In this document: positions 22,650-32,522 of the stretch, piece after piece
Layout of the letters: each line of letters starts with the position of its first letter
Numbering within the stretch: position 1 is the stretch's first letter
Assembly (NCBI GenBank): GCA_009763385.1
Contig: CM019826.1
Span: forward strand, 80,733,942-80,797,941
Reading direction: 5' to 3'
DNA: 64,000 nt
From: Coix lacryma-jobi var. lacryma-jobi
Taxonomy: Eukaryota; Streptophyta; Magnoliopsida; Poales; Poaceae
Notes under the pieces: model-generated
Database searches by the model: none
What the model saw: the letters and a program-made list of their open reading frames with translations, nothing else
What the model was told of the DNA's origin: nothing
Program-made: the position numbers and the translations under genes

Positions 22650-23753
22650 GGAGTCCTCCTCAAGTGCATTTCACCAGAAGAAGGCAAAGAAATACTGAAT
22701 GAGGTTCATTCTGGGTGTTGCGGCAATCACGCAGCATCAAGGACATTAGTCGGAAAAATCTTCAGATCGGGGTACTATTGGCCCTCCGCCCTGAAAGATG
22801 CAGAAGACATAGTCCGCCGCTGTCAATCATGTCAGTTCTTCGCAAAGCAACAGCATGTCCCAGCTCACGAGTTGATTTGTATCCCACCGTCGTGGCCCTT
22901 CTCATGTTGGGGACTCGACATGGTGGGTCCTCTAAAGCGTGCTCCAGGAGGATTTGAGTACGTTTACGTGGCGATCGACAAATTCACTAAATGGATCGAG
23001 TACATGCCACTAGTCAAATTCAATGCATCCAAATCAGTTCAATTCATGCAGAGCATCTTTCATCGCTTTGGAATGCCACACAGAATTATCGCTGATCTTG
23101 GTTCTCCCTTTACGGCAATTGAATTCAAGTCATGGGCCAGCGACTGTGGAATAAAGATAGACTACGCATCAGTAGCTCACCCATAGTCAAACGGTCAAGT
23201 TGAAAGAGCCAACACCCTCATCCTAGCCGGTCTAAAGCCAAGATTATTTGATCTTCTAAAAGACCATGGTGGAAAGTGGGTCGAGGAATTGCCTAAGGTA
23301 GTCTGGGGGCTACGGACACAGCAAAGGAGAGCAACAGGACAGACTCCTTTCTTCCTGGTCTATGGCACAGAAGCAATCCTTCTAGCGGACCTAATCTGGA
23401 ATTCCCCACGAACGGAACAGTATAATGCAGGAGAGGCGAATGATACAAGGCGATTAGAAGTTGACAGCCTTGAAGAAGCCCGACTAACTGCACTCTTTCA
23501 GTCAGCAAGATATCTCCAAGGGATGAGGCGCTACTACGACAAGAACGTCCATCACTGCACTTTCCAAGTAGGCGACATGATCCTAAAGAAAATTCAGAAT
23601 ACCATAGGACGCCACAAACTTATGAGTCCATGGGAAGGACCCTACACAGTATCCAAAGTAACAAGACCCGGGTCTTTCGAGCTAGTCACCGAGGATGGCT
23701 CTCCATTGCCAAATTCATGGAATATTGAGCATCTGAAGAGATTCCATACCTAA
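22650..23753 (+). pseudogene. E5 integrase with one nonsense codon
   Basis: One frame runs throughout. It contains the zinc-binding block (EVHSGCCGNHAASRTL then CQSCQFF, about 22707-22839), the core with D in WGLDMVGP (about 22917), D in IIADLGSPF (about 23095) and E in NGQVERAN (about 23200). The C-terminal domain ends NSWNIEHLKRFHT. The only interruption is TAG at 23184-23186 in HP*SNGQVE, where the family has Gln, so CAG to TAG is likely. The usual DNGTQF-like motif reads DLGSPF, another departure. The upstream part of pol is lost beyond the E4 junction. Confidence 0.88.
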
Positions 23754-24562
23754 AAGACTATACTACAGTTACGACTCAGGGCAAATTTGTATCCATTTAC
23801 ATATATATTAATAAAGCTTGGTTTTCATCAGAAGCATGATCACCAGGGGTCTCTTTTCTTCTACATTTGTCATGGCTATTTAGTCGGGTAAAATCTTTAA
23901 AAGCATACAATAAGCTTTAGTTTTTGTATCCCACTGACTAATATATAATATTACTCGGATAGACTCCTTTCATGGTTCAGAGGCAACCATACCCGGGTTA
24001 CGAGCTCCGAGCTCAATACAACTCAAATGATAGTACGGCTTAAAAACCCGGCTATCAACCTATATAGAATACAATATCTACAAGGTAGATATTGATTCCT
24101 ATAAGGTATAACAAGGGGAGTAGTTCTCACCCTGTTACCAGACAGAGGTCCAACTTACTTCGCACTCAAACTGCGACCGTCAAGAGGATATGATTCACCT
24201 AGCAGGAACCATTGTAATGGTCCTTAAGAGGTGCTTGATCAATTTTATCCCTTGAAACTAGGTACTAAGAGTAGTACTAGGGTAGACTAAGTTCTCTAAC
24301 AAGTCGCCAAAGACTACAAGAGAAACAAAGTCGAATAACCCAAACCAAGGTGCTAAAAAGCACTCGGATAGACCCGTTCAATGAAATGTCTAGTCATACA
24401 TCCACCAAACACAGACCCATTGACAAGAAATTTCTTGCAATGACGAGTCGATAAAATAAAAACGCTCAAAGCCAGCGAAAGACTCAAAAGTAAATTATAC
24501 TTTGTTTGTTCAGTATTTGCTGTTAGAGGATACAAATTTAGGTCAAGACTAAGAACGGCCTA
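23754..24562 (+). other. E5 region between pol and antisense gene
   Basis: About 800 bp with no reading frame of recognisable family. It follows the integrase stop and holds no element end, LTR terminus or repeat that I can identify. Confidence 0.6.
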
Positions 24563-25210
24563 CTACCCTACAAGATCTAAAATCTGGGAGTACTCCTCTG
24601 CCACAATCTTGACATCCTCCTTCGTCGCCGCATGGTCTTCATCACTCTTACCCTTGGGCAAGCTCATGACAGAAGAAAGGTCGAAAGACGGCAGATGGAG
24701 ACGCAAAGTTGCAAGCAGACCGCACACCACCGAAGTGGCCATATCCTTGATGTATTGTGTAAGGCGACCAGGTGCCGCTCTAGCTTGATCAATCAAGGAC
24801 TCTTCAACTCCTTCAGGGCGCGGCACCAAGTCAAGGATCGGCTCTACAGCTTGCTCCAGCGCCTTCAAGGAATCCTGTGAAGTCTTCAGAGACTCCCATG
24901 ACTCCCTTAGTTGCGCCTGAACCGCCTCCAGAGCTTCTCGTGACTCCTTGGTCGATTTCAAAGCCTGCAGTAGGTCTCGGTCAGCACCCTCACGGATCAA
25001 TTTGGCATCTTGGAGAGTACTTTGTGCATTAGCAAATACCTCCTCAAGCTCCGACTCCTTACGGTTGAAGGCATTCTGCCATCCCGCTGCAAGACTTTGC
25101 GACTCTGAAATGTAAAGCACAAAAGTGGATGAGTACTATGACTTCAAAAAACTAAGGACACTGAAATTCATGATCAACTTACCGGTTAGTTGTTTCTTGG
25201 ATGACTTAAT
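24563..25210 (-). CDS. E5 antisense ORF, coiled-coil protein, 5' truncated, probably spliced
   Basis: On the minus strand an open frame runs from the A insertion to a stop at 24563. Exon 25183-25210 ends ...CTAACCG|GTAAGT, and the next exon starts after TTTACATTTCAG (25105). The inferred intron is 25105-25182 (78 bp). Joining keeps the frame and the junction reads KKQLT-ESQSLA. The body has heptad-like Leu/Glu/Lys-rich segments such as LKSTKESREALEAVQAQL, then a less charged C-terminus ending EEYSQILDLVG. Antisense ORFs of this kind are known in Tat elements; their function is unknown to me. The start codon lies beyond the A insertion. No ATG occurs where the frame opens at 25120, which supports splicing. 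Confidence 0.65.
25206..25210. repeat. Presumed target duplication left of element A (TTAAT)
   Basis: TTAAT precedes the LTR start TGCGGATACATGG. The matching copy is not in the window. Confidence 0.4.
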
Positions 25211-25599
25211 TGCGGATACATGGGTGTATGCCGAGTCTCTGAGTGATGAGTGATTGTCAACTGGGATGATGCGCATGTTCTTTGGCTTGTGTTGTGCAGG
25301 TGTCGAGCACGGATACAGTGATCAGAGGCAAGGTGAAGGTCAAGTAGAGACGTGCCATGCCGAGGGACCGAGAGTGGCGAAGGGCGGACGTGAGGCTTGG
25401 ACTGAGGGACCGGTGGCCCGAGGATCAGCTGTGGTGGCTGACAGCCTGGGACAGCGACGAGCGAAGACTTGCAGTCATGTGTTGCCTGAGTCATGGACTT
25501 GGGGACACGTGTCGGTGGACGGGGTGCACGGGCGGTGAATCCCTTCTACAGCTTCGGTTTGGTGGTAGAGCTAGAGAAAAACCATCGGGTGGACGGTTT

Positions 25600-25822
25600 C
25601 CAGGTTTGGGCCTCAAAACCTGGGCGTTGATGGTTTCCGAGTTTGGCCACAAAACTCGGGCTGAGGACGGTTTCCAGGTTTGGGCCTCAAAACATGGGTT
25701 TTGCGGGTTTGCTGAGTTTGGGCCACAAAACTCAGGTGACGGTCGGCTGGTTTCCCGGTTTGGGCCTCAAAACCGGGGTTGACTGTGAAGGCTGGTTTCC
25801 CGGTTTGGGCCACAAAACCGGG
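25600..25822 (+). repeat. Six-unit hairpin array in A 5' LTR
   Basis: The layout is as in E2. Intact stems include CCAGGTTT/AAACCTGG (25600-25623), CCGAGTTT/AAACTCGG, CTGAGTTT/AAACTCAG, and CCCGGTTT/AAACCGGG twice. The third unit has one mismatch. The two last units are perfect here although bulged in E2. Confidence 0.88.
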
Positions 25823-26624
25823 GGTGCGACGTCCAGGAAAAGGACGCAGAGCGGTGGCGGCACGTGGCGGCAATCGGGAGGTTGCGTCGAGGCAACGCTA
25901 CGAGTTGTGCGGGCGTTGCCGTCGGATCACCACCTACCACGAGTTGGTCCAGAATAACCTTAGGGTTTAGCTGGTTCGCTCTGTAAGTAGTCAGGGGTAG
26001 AGTGGGAATTAGGAATAGTTAGAATTAGGATAAGTAGGGGGAGATACCCACCTCCCCACCTATCTCAGTCATTTGCTCTTTGCACTTAGGGTTTCCTGCT
26101 CTCCCAATCCCCTGCTGTAGCTAGCTGAGATCCGCAGAGAACCATACCTCTGTGTACTGGAGATTTTGAGGAAGTGAGGCCGTAACCTCACTGTTGTAGC
26201 ATGTGGTAGCCACACGGTTGCAGATCGATGTGTTGATTCGCGTTTTGGTTCGTGTTCTTCGTGTTCTTCATTTCTCCGCGATTTCCCCGTCACTTGATCT
26301 CCCTCTCTAGTGCGTCTTTGCGAAATCCGTTTGAATCAACTTGTTCTTTGTAGTGAGGAGGTCATTTCGACCAAAGGAATTTATCTAACTCCTCACGAAC
26401 AAGTAGATCGGGTCGATTTTGTTTTCGTGGTGATTTTTCGGTTCATACACCTTCCCCTTCGATTTCCCGTTGATTTAGTTGATTTGAGCGGATGATTTCT
26501 TGGGGATAGTCTCCTAACTACCTCGTGATCATCCTCTCCAAGTTTGGGATCAAGGGATTTTGGTTTGGATCGATTTGGAGGAGATTTGGGTGAAGGGCGA
26601 CCGAAATCGCCCTCACTGGGTGTT

Positions 26625-26890
26625 GACGGACAGTCCGCCACCCCAGGCGCGGATAGTCCGCGCATCGGGGCTGGTCCAGTCCAGCCACTGGCTGCCTCTG
26701 CTGTTTTGGCTCGGGACACCGGCGGACAGTCCGCCGTGCTAAAGCGCGTACAGTCCGGGACCGAGCAGGGGGACTTCAGCAGCCGTGTGTTTTTGCACAC
26801 TTGACCGGCGGCAGTTCGCCACCAGAGTGCGGACAGTCCGCAGTAGGCGCGGACAGTCCGGGACCCTAGGTCCGGATAGTCCGGGGATCG
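26625..26890. repeat. GCGGACAGTCCGC palindrome array in A 5' LTR
   Basis: Repeated odd palindromes of CGGACAGTCCG and CGGATAGTCCG type occupy the position held by ACCGGACGC motifs in E2 and GCATCGGACGC motifs in B. Confidence 0.85.
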
Positions 26891-27299
26891 GCTGAAGCTT
26901 CCGGTTTTGTGCGTTTGCTCTCCCGGCTTCCTCGCTTGGTTTTTGGACTTCTTGTTTGGCCTTGTAGTTGACCAAGGAACCTCTCTAGGTATCCTTGCTA
27001 CTTGTTAGCATCGGTATTTGGGGATTTCTCGACGTAGCCGTCTATCTACGTTCGGGACTCGGTTTTCAAGGGTCGAACTTGTGCCGGAGCTTTTTGTGTT
27101 TGGTTTGCTATCGCTTTGTGGTGCCTCGCTGTGATCCTAGGGATCATCCACCCTCTTCCAAGGGTCATGGGCATCACGTTCTCGGTCGTAGCTTTTGGGG
27201 TTTGATTTTGGGACAATCGGCCAAAGTTTTGAAAGAAATATTTGAGCTCCCATTCACCCCCCTCTGGTCGCCTTGCTAGTGCATTCTCGGTCCTTCAAT

Positions 27300-27311
27300 T
27301 GGTATCGGAGC
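27300..27311 (+). promoter_or_regulatory. Element A primer-binding site (initiator Met-tRNA type)
   Basis: TGGTATCGGAGC lies two bases after the LTR. It differs by one base from TGGTATCAGAGC, the complement of the initiator Met-tRNA 3' end used by most copia elements. Confidence 0.9.
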
Positions 27312-27360
27312 GGGTTAAGGATCTTCCACCTTAGCCGGTTCCAGATCCACAGAAGACGAC

Positions 27361-29976
27361 ATGGATCGCGGCGTGGGTAAACCGCCATTCTTTGATGGGA
27401 CGAACTATGCGTATTGGAAGATACGCATGTCGGCCTATCTGCAGAGTTTGGGTGCTTCCATCTGGGATATTTGCAACTCTGCTGATTACGTGGTCTTGGC
27501 TGCTCGTGTCTCTCAGCTTCAGATCGATGAGCACGATGCCAATAGCCGAGCCCGTAATGCTCTTTTCTCATGCCTGAGCATGAGTGAGTTTGATCACGTT
27601 TCTCACCTCGCTACGGCTCGGGAGATTTGGGCTACCCTCATGCGTTTCCATGAGGGAACCTCTCAAGTCAAAACCCATCTCTACGAGTCGTTCAAGCGAG
27701 AGTATGAGAACTTTCGACATATGCCTGGTGAGAGCATAGAAAGTTTATTCGCTCGCTTTCAGGTAATTGTCAACAGGATGAGGGCTAACAAGGAGCTGTT
27801 GCCTTTCGACGATCATGAGAGAGCTTTGAAGCTTTTGCATACTCTCGATCGTTCAGTGTGGGATTCCAAGGTTCAGGCGATCATCGAATCGCCTAACTAT
27901 GAGACCCTCACGTGCGACGAGCTCTTCAGTAAGCTCAAGTCCGGTGAGATCGATGCCATGGCGAGGGCTTCTTATGAAAATCCTTCTGGCCCGTCGATGG
28001 CTTTGCTTTCTAGCTCTTCTGCTAACCCCTCTGGAGGTTTTGCACTCTCTTCTCTCTTTTCTATCATAGAGGAGTAGCTGGAGTCTTTGGGGGATGACGA
28101 GTTGGCTATGCTCGCCAACCGGTTCTCGCGGTTCCACAACAACCACATGAACCGTCGCCGCGGAGGAGGACGCTCAGGATGCTTTGAGTGCGGCGACCCT
28201 AACCACTTCATCGCCAATTGCCCGAAGAAGAACAAGCAGACCTTCGGCAAGGCAGATCATGGGCACAAGTACGACTCCGGCAAGCGCAAGGAGAAGTACA
28301 TCCCCGCGAAGCACAAGCGGAAGGGAGGCTTCAACAAGGAGTACATCAAGACCAAGTACTTGGAGAAGGCCCAGGCTGAGCAGCGTGCGTTCTTCGCCAC
28401 GCTCAGCGACATCGACGACTCGGACGATGACTCCGCTTCTTCAAGCGACGACGAGTCCGAGAAGAAGAAGAGGATCGAGGACAAGCTCAACGGCCTCTGC
28501 TTCTTCGCCGACGACAAGGGCTTCTGCACCATGGCCCTCGGCAAGGAGGTCGACGGCGAGCTGGAGGAGACTCCTCGGAACGACGACGACACCTCCCAGG
28601 TATCTCTGACCCCCGACGAACTTTCTGCTGAGGTCGAGAAACTTACTGCCGCTCTCCTTAGTCAAGACAAGTTGCTTAGGTGTGCCGCTAGAGAGCGCAA
28701 GGAGTTTAGGCAGAAGTGGGAGGATACGGTGAAGGAACTTGAGTCTGTCAAGTCCACCGTTGTTGTCACTGAGGAGGAGGAGTGTGAGATGTGCACCAAG
28801 CACATGACTGACCTTCTCACTTTGAGAGGTAAGTATGCTGCGTTGGTAGGAGAGGTGGATGAGCTCCGGGCTAGACCCATGCTGTTGGGTGTGTGCAAGA
28901 CTTGTCCTGTCTTGCAATCTGAGTTGGCAGAGAAGAATGCCAAGATTGTGTCTTTTGAAGAGGCCAACTCAGGTAGCACATGTGTGGGTAGGTGTGTTCT
29001 TTGTGAGGGTTTGGAGATGGAGATCGCAAACGTGAAGCATGACAAGATGCAAACCGAGGAGGAAAACACATACCTTCGGACCATCTTGTCATGGGTGTCT
29101 AGCGGTGAGCCACAGCTCGGGATGATGATCTCCCAATTCTAGCGAGCTGCTGGAGGTCCAGGTTTAGGCTTTGCTCCGGGCGTTGATGTATCTGCTTTTG
29201 GGAAGATTGGAGAGTCGAGTGGTTTGAACCCGAGTGAGAAGCCCAACTCCACCACTACTCCCAAACTTACCAAGCTGCCACCCAAAGAGCCTCTCAAGCC
29301 TAACACCAAGGATGGGGTCTTTGTTGAACCCCCGAGAGCTCCACCAAAGAAACAATCTTGGGCTCCCAAACCAAACCACCTCAAGAACAAGCTTGACACC
29401 ATGCCACCCATTCAGGAGGAGCTTATGCCACAGAAGGGCAAAGTGATCCACACCCACTATCGTGAGTACCAACAACCCCCTTTGAGAGCAGTGAGGTACC
29501 ATTGTGAGCATTGTGGGCGAGATGGACACTTGAGTCAGTTTTGCTTTCGGCGCAAGAGAGAGGCGCGCCGTGCAAGGGAGATGAACAATCTGGACATGTA
29601 CCATCCTTTCCATGATGTACATGTCCTGAATGTTCAGAGGCGTGCTGCTAGGCCTAGAGGTCCAGAACCTCAAGTTCCCAGGCCTAGGCAGCGGAGAGGA
29701 CGTGCCCGGCGGGAGCCTGCAGTTGTAGGCTATGGACCCCGTGGCGGGGACTTTGTAGTTGAGCGCTTTCCTCCACCGTGTGTTGAGTATCGCGGTGAGC
29801 GCTCCTTCCCCAGCGAACCACGTTTTCCTCAGCGTGGTGATCGCTTTCCCCGTAGGCGTGCTAGGAATGGTTTTTCTGCTAACCGTTCTTTTGAGCAGCC
29901 GGCCCAACACTGGTATTCTCCCTACTTCACTAACCCCAGTGTTGGCCCGTATGCTCACCCTATGTCTTTTTATTGA
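27361..29976 (+). pseudogene. Element A gag, two nonsense codons
   Basis: The frame starts ATGGATCGCGG with MDRGVGKPPFFDGTNY, the usual copia Gag N-terminus (KPPFFDGTNYAYWKIRM). The Gag block with WATLMRFHEGT and FARFQVIVNRM covers about residues 80-150. A CCHC knuckle CFECGDPNHFIANC is at about 28180 and a second, CEHCGRDGHLSQFC, at about 29503. An acidic, serine-rich and coiled middle part separates them, and an Arg-rich tail ends HPMSFY. In-frame TAG stops lie at 28075-28077 (CAG in B) and 29140-29142 (AAG in B). The terminal TGA at 29974 is followed in the pol frame by TAG, as in B. Confidence 0.9.
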
Positions 29977-29990
29977 TGTAGGCAAAACGA

Positions 29991-30706
29991 TTGGAGAACG
30001 TGTGGTTGGTGGATTCCGGTTGCTCGAGGCACATGACCGGAAACGCCAAGTGGTTCTCCAGTCTTAGTCCAGTCACCGAAAAGGAGTTTATCACCTTCGG
30101 CGACAATAGCAAAGGTAAAGTGTTGTCTCGTGGGTCGGTGCGAGTTAATGAGCACTTTGTGTTGCATGATGTTGCTCTTGTTTCTAACTTGCATTTTAAC
30201 CTTCTTTCTGTTTCGCAACTCTTTGACGACGACTATGAAATTCGTTTTAAACCGAATCTCAGTCGTATCTTGGATCCTCAGGGCAATCTTGTTTGTATGA
30301 TTTTGCCCTTTGGAAAAGTCGTTCGTGCGAATTTCTCAGAGTCTTTTGGCACTTCTCATTGACTGGTGGCTGGACCTTCCTCCTCTGATCTTTGGAAGTG
30401 GCATATGAGACTAGGACATTTGAGCTTCGACTTGCTTGCAAGACTTAGCTCACTTGGCCTAATCCGAGGATTGCCCAAGTTATCCATGGAGAAGGATCTT
30501 GTTTGCCATTCTTGTAGACATGGGAAGATGGTTGCCGCTCACCACCATCCAGTGACTCAGGTCATGACTAAGTGCCCTGGAGAGCTTTTGCACATGGACC
30601 TTGTTGGTCCGGCTCGGGTGAGCTCGATTGGGGGGAAGTGGTATGTGCTTGTTGTTGTTGACGATTTTTCGAGATATTCGTGGGTCTTCTTTTTAGCTGA
30701 GAAATG
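29991..30706 (+). pseudogene. Element A pol fragment: protease C-terminal part to integrase core start
   Basis: The frame opens just after a TAG without an ATG. It reads WLVDSGCSRHMTG, then GAG-pre-integrase (LWKWHMRLGHLSFD, CHSCRHGKM) and the first part of the integrase core (HMDLVGPARV, VVVDDFSRYSWVFF). One TGA lies at 30359-30361 where B has TGT. After GCTGAGAAA (30706) homology to B and E2 pol ends abruptly and 3' non-coding sequence begins. The second and third catalytic residues of integrase, all of RT and all of RNase H are missing. Confidence 0.88.
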
Positions 30707-31010
30707 TTAAAACCCCTCAGCATGTTCCCTTTTGTCAAGGGGGAGAAGTTGTTTGTAAGGGGGAGTTTATGTGTTGGCACAAATGGAAGAGTCATGCATT
30801 TTTGGGGAGAGCTTTGAGCTAGGGGGAGTTTAGCTCTTTTATGTGCGTTAATTGGTATCCTTCATAGTGAGCTTTGTTGCATAGCTTTTATGTGTAGGCT
30901 TGCATTCAGGGGGAGCCGCTTTTGCTTTGCTGCTTCTCCGCGTGCTCCGAATGTTTGTGCTTCATTTGGTTTTTGAGCTTCTTTTTGTGTTTTCTCAGTC
31001 GGTATCGAGC

Positions 31011-31478
31011 CTGTTAGTCGTGATGAGCTGTTATGCCTCTATCTTGAGGGACTAGCAGTTTTTGCTTGGTATTTTTGATTGATTTGGAGCCTTCAGCTAG
31101 TTGTGTCGAGCCACTTTTGCCTCAGTTTTGAGGAACTAGCTGTTTTCACCAATTTTTGGCTGTTTGTGGTTGGTATCGAATTTTCTGCTAGTTGTGATGA
31201 GCCTCTGTGCCTCTATCTTGAGAGACTAGCAGTTTTGCATTCTTATGCGTTGATTCAGCCTCAATTGGTATCAATCCTTGAGCTAGTGGTGTTAAGCCCT
31301 TTTTCTGCCTTTTCTTGAGGGCTAGCTCATTTTTGACTTGGCTGCGTCGAGCCGTTGCCCATGTCTTTGGGAACCAAGTCTTTTGCTCTGTGTGATCGAG
31401 TTTTGCTCTTTGCTGAGTTGTTGCTCCGATCCTTTGCTTGGTTGCGTTGAGCCGTTGCCCATGTCTTTGGGGACCAAG
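31011..31478 (+). repeat. Six-unit hairpin array in A 3' non-coding region
   Basis: Arms: CTGTTAGTC/GACTAGCAG (31011-31019, 31050-31058, one G-T), CAGCTAGTT/AACTAGCTG (31094-31102, 31134-31142), CTGCTAGT/ACTAGCAG (31185-31192, 31225-31232), TGAGCTAG/CTAGCTCA (31279-31286, 31322-31329), GACTTGG/CCAAGTC (31335-31341, 31374-31380), and CTTGGT/ACCAAG (31437-31442, 31473-31478). Each encloses a conserved interior with GAGCC or GAGC near the 5' arm and an inner CCTC/GAGG or CCCA/TGGG pair. Confidence 0.85.
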
Positions 31479-31587
31479 TTTTCAGTTTTTGTATCTCAAA
31501 CCATCTCTTGTGCCAAGTTTTTGTCAATTCAATTATCAAGGGGGAGAAATTTCGAAACCCAAGAAGTAACCTTAATTTTCGAAACCG

Positions 31588-31655
31588 AAGTGGATAAGTA
31601 CCTTGGTTTCTTTTGTGATCCAAGTGGATAAGTACCTTGGTTTCTTTTGTGATGA
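31588..31655 (+). repeat. 34 bp tandem duplication
   Basis: AAGTGGATAAGTACCTTGG plus TTTCTTTTGTGATC is present twice head to tail, starting at 31588 and 31622. Confidence 0.92.
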
Positions 31656-31918
31656 TTGTTTGACAATTTTATTTGAGATTGGTTTTTTAGTGCCTTTTGG
31701 GATTCATGAACTCTTATCTTCTCTTGTCTCTTCGGTTGTGTGGAGGCTTTGCCCGCTTTTCCCGTTTCTTTCGGGACCGAGAGCTTTTATTTGGAGTTTT
31801 CATGATCCTTCCTCATCTCAAGTGGCGTTGCGTTTGCTTTTTATTGGCTTTTGGGCACTTGAATGAGGTTTGCTTTCAAACCCTTCCTTTTTGGTTTTAT
31901 TGTTAGTCAATGCATTCA

Positions 31919-31931
31919 TCAAGGGGGAGAT
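31919..31931 (+). promoter_or_regulatory. Element A polypurine tract
   Basis: TCAAGGGGGAGAT abuts the 3' LTR start TGAGAACATATATG. Confidence 0.8.
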
Positions 31932-32522
31932 TGAGAACATATATGATGAATGATTGACTTTGATGAGGAAGGTTTGAGGCTTTTCCCGGTTGAGTCATTA
32001 TCTCGCTTTGTGCTTAATGCTTATGACTAACCGGTGGCGTTGAGTTGCGGTGTTTCTGTGTTGGTGTGCGTGTGCAACATGTGTCCCTTGGCTGTGTTGA
32101 TGTGCAGGTGTTGAGCTCAGATACAGTGGTCGATGGCGAGGTGAAGGTCAAGTAGAGACATGCCGTGCCGACGGACCAGGAGCGGTGAAGGATGGGCGTG
32201 CCGTGCGGCGGACGTGCCATGTCGATGTACCCAGAGCGGTGAAGGGCGGACGTGAGGCTTGGACTGACGGACCAGAGGACCAGCTGTGGTAGCTGGCACG
32301 TGGCATCGGCGAGCAGGAGCACATGGGGATGTGTGATTCATCGGCCGAGTCAGGAGGAAGACGATGGCGTCGTGGCACTTGGCGGGAGGTCGGACACGGG
32401 CTTGCGTGCGGCGCAAGTGCCGTCGGCCGAGTCAAGAAGGAAGGCGAAGGCGTTGTGCCCGGCGTGGAGGCTGGACATGCATCGGCATTAGTGCCGGTAG
32501 TCGGGGTGTGCGAACCACATCC
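31932..32522 (+). repeat. Element A 3' LTR, part 1
   Basis: It starts TGAGAACATATATGATG. Homology with other copia LTRs begins only at about 32104 (GCAGGTGTTGAGCTCAGATACAG-like sequence). It ends at the CATCC duplication where the solo LTR inserted. Confidence 0.8.
32518..32522. repeat. Target site duplication of solo LTR, left copy (CATCC)
   Basis: It pairs with 36609-36613. Confidence 0.93.

Larger units (their letters stand above)
22650..25210 (+). mobile_element. E5: RIRE2/Tat-type Ty3/gypsy remnant
   Basis: The fragment starts inside pol at the E4 junction and ends where copia element A inserted. It has the integrase (22650-23753), about 800 bp of non-coding sequence, and an antisense coiled-coil gene. 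The order pol, then antisense ORF, then 3' LTR is known for RIRE2, Grande and other Tat-clade elements. Both LTRs are outside the window. E5 is the outermost element detectable here. Confidence 0.8.
25211..27297 (+). repeat. Element A 5' LTR
   Basis: The 2087 bp LTR runs from TGCGGATACATGG to TCCTTCA and is followed two bases later by the PBS. It includes the hairpin array (25600-25822) and a CGGACAGTCCG-rich array (26625-26890). Confidence 0.93.
30711..31931 (+). other. Element A 3' non-coding region
   Basis: No coding frame is convincing. It has AAGGGGGAGA-like tracts at about 30738, 30756, 30819, 30907, 31539 and 31920. A hairpin array lies at 31011-31478 and a 34 bp tandem duplication at 31588-31655. 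It is homologous in style to the E2 and B regions but clearly a different subfamily. Confidence 0.75.
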
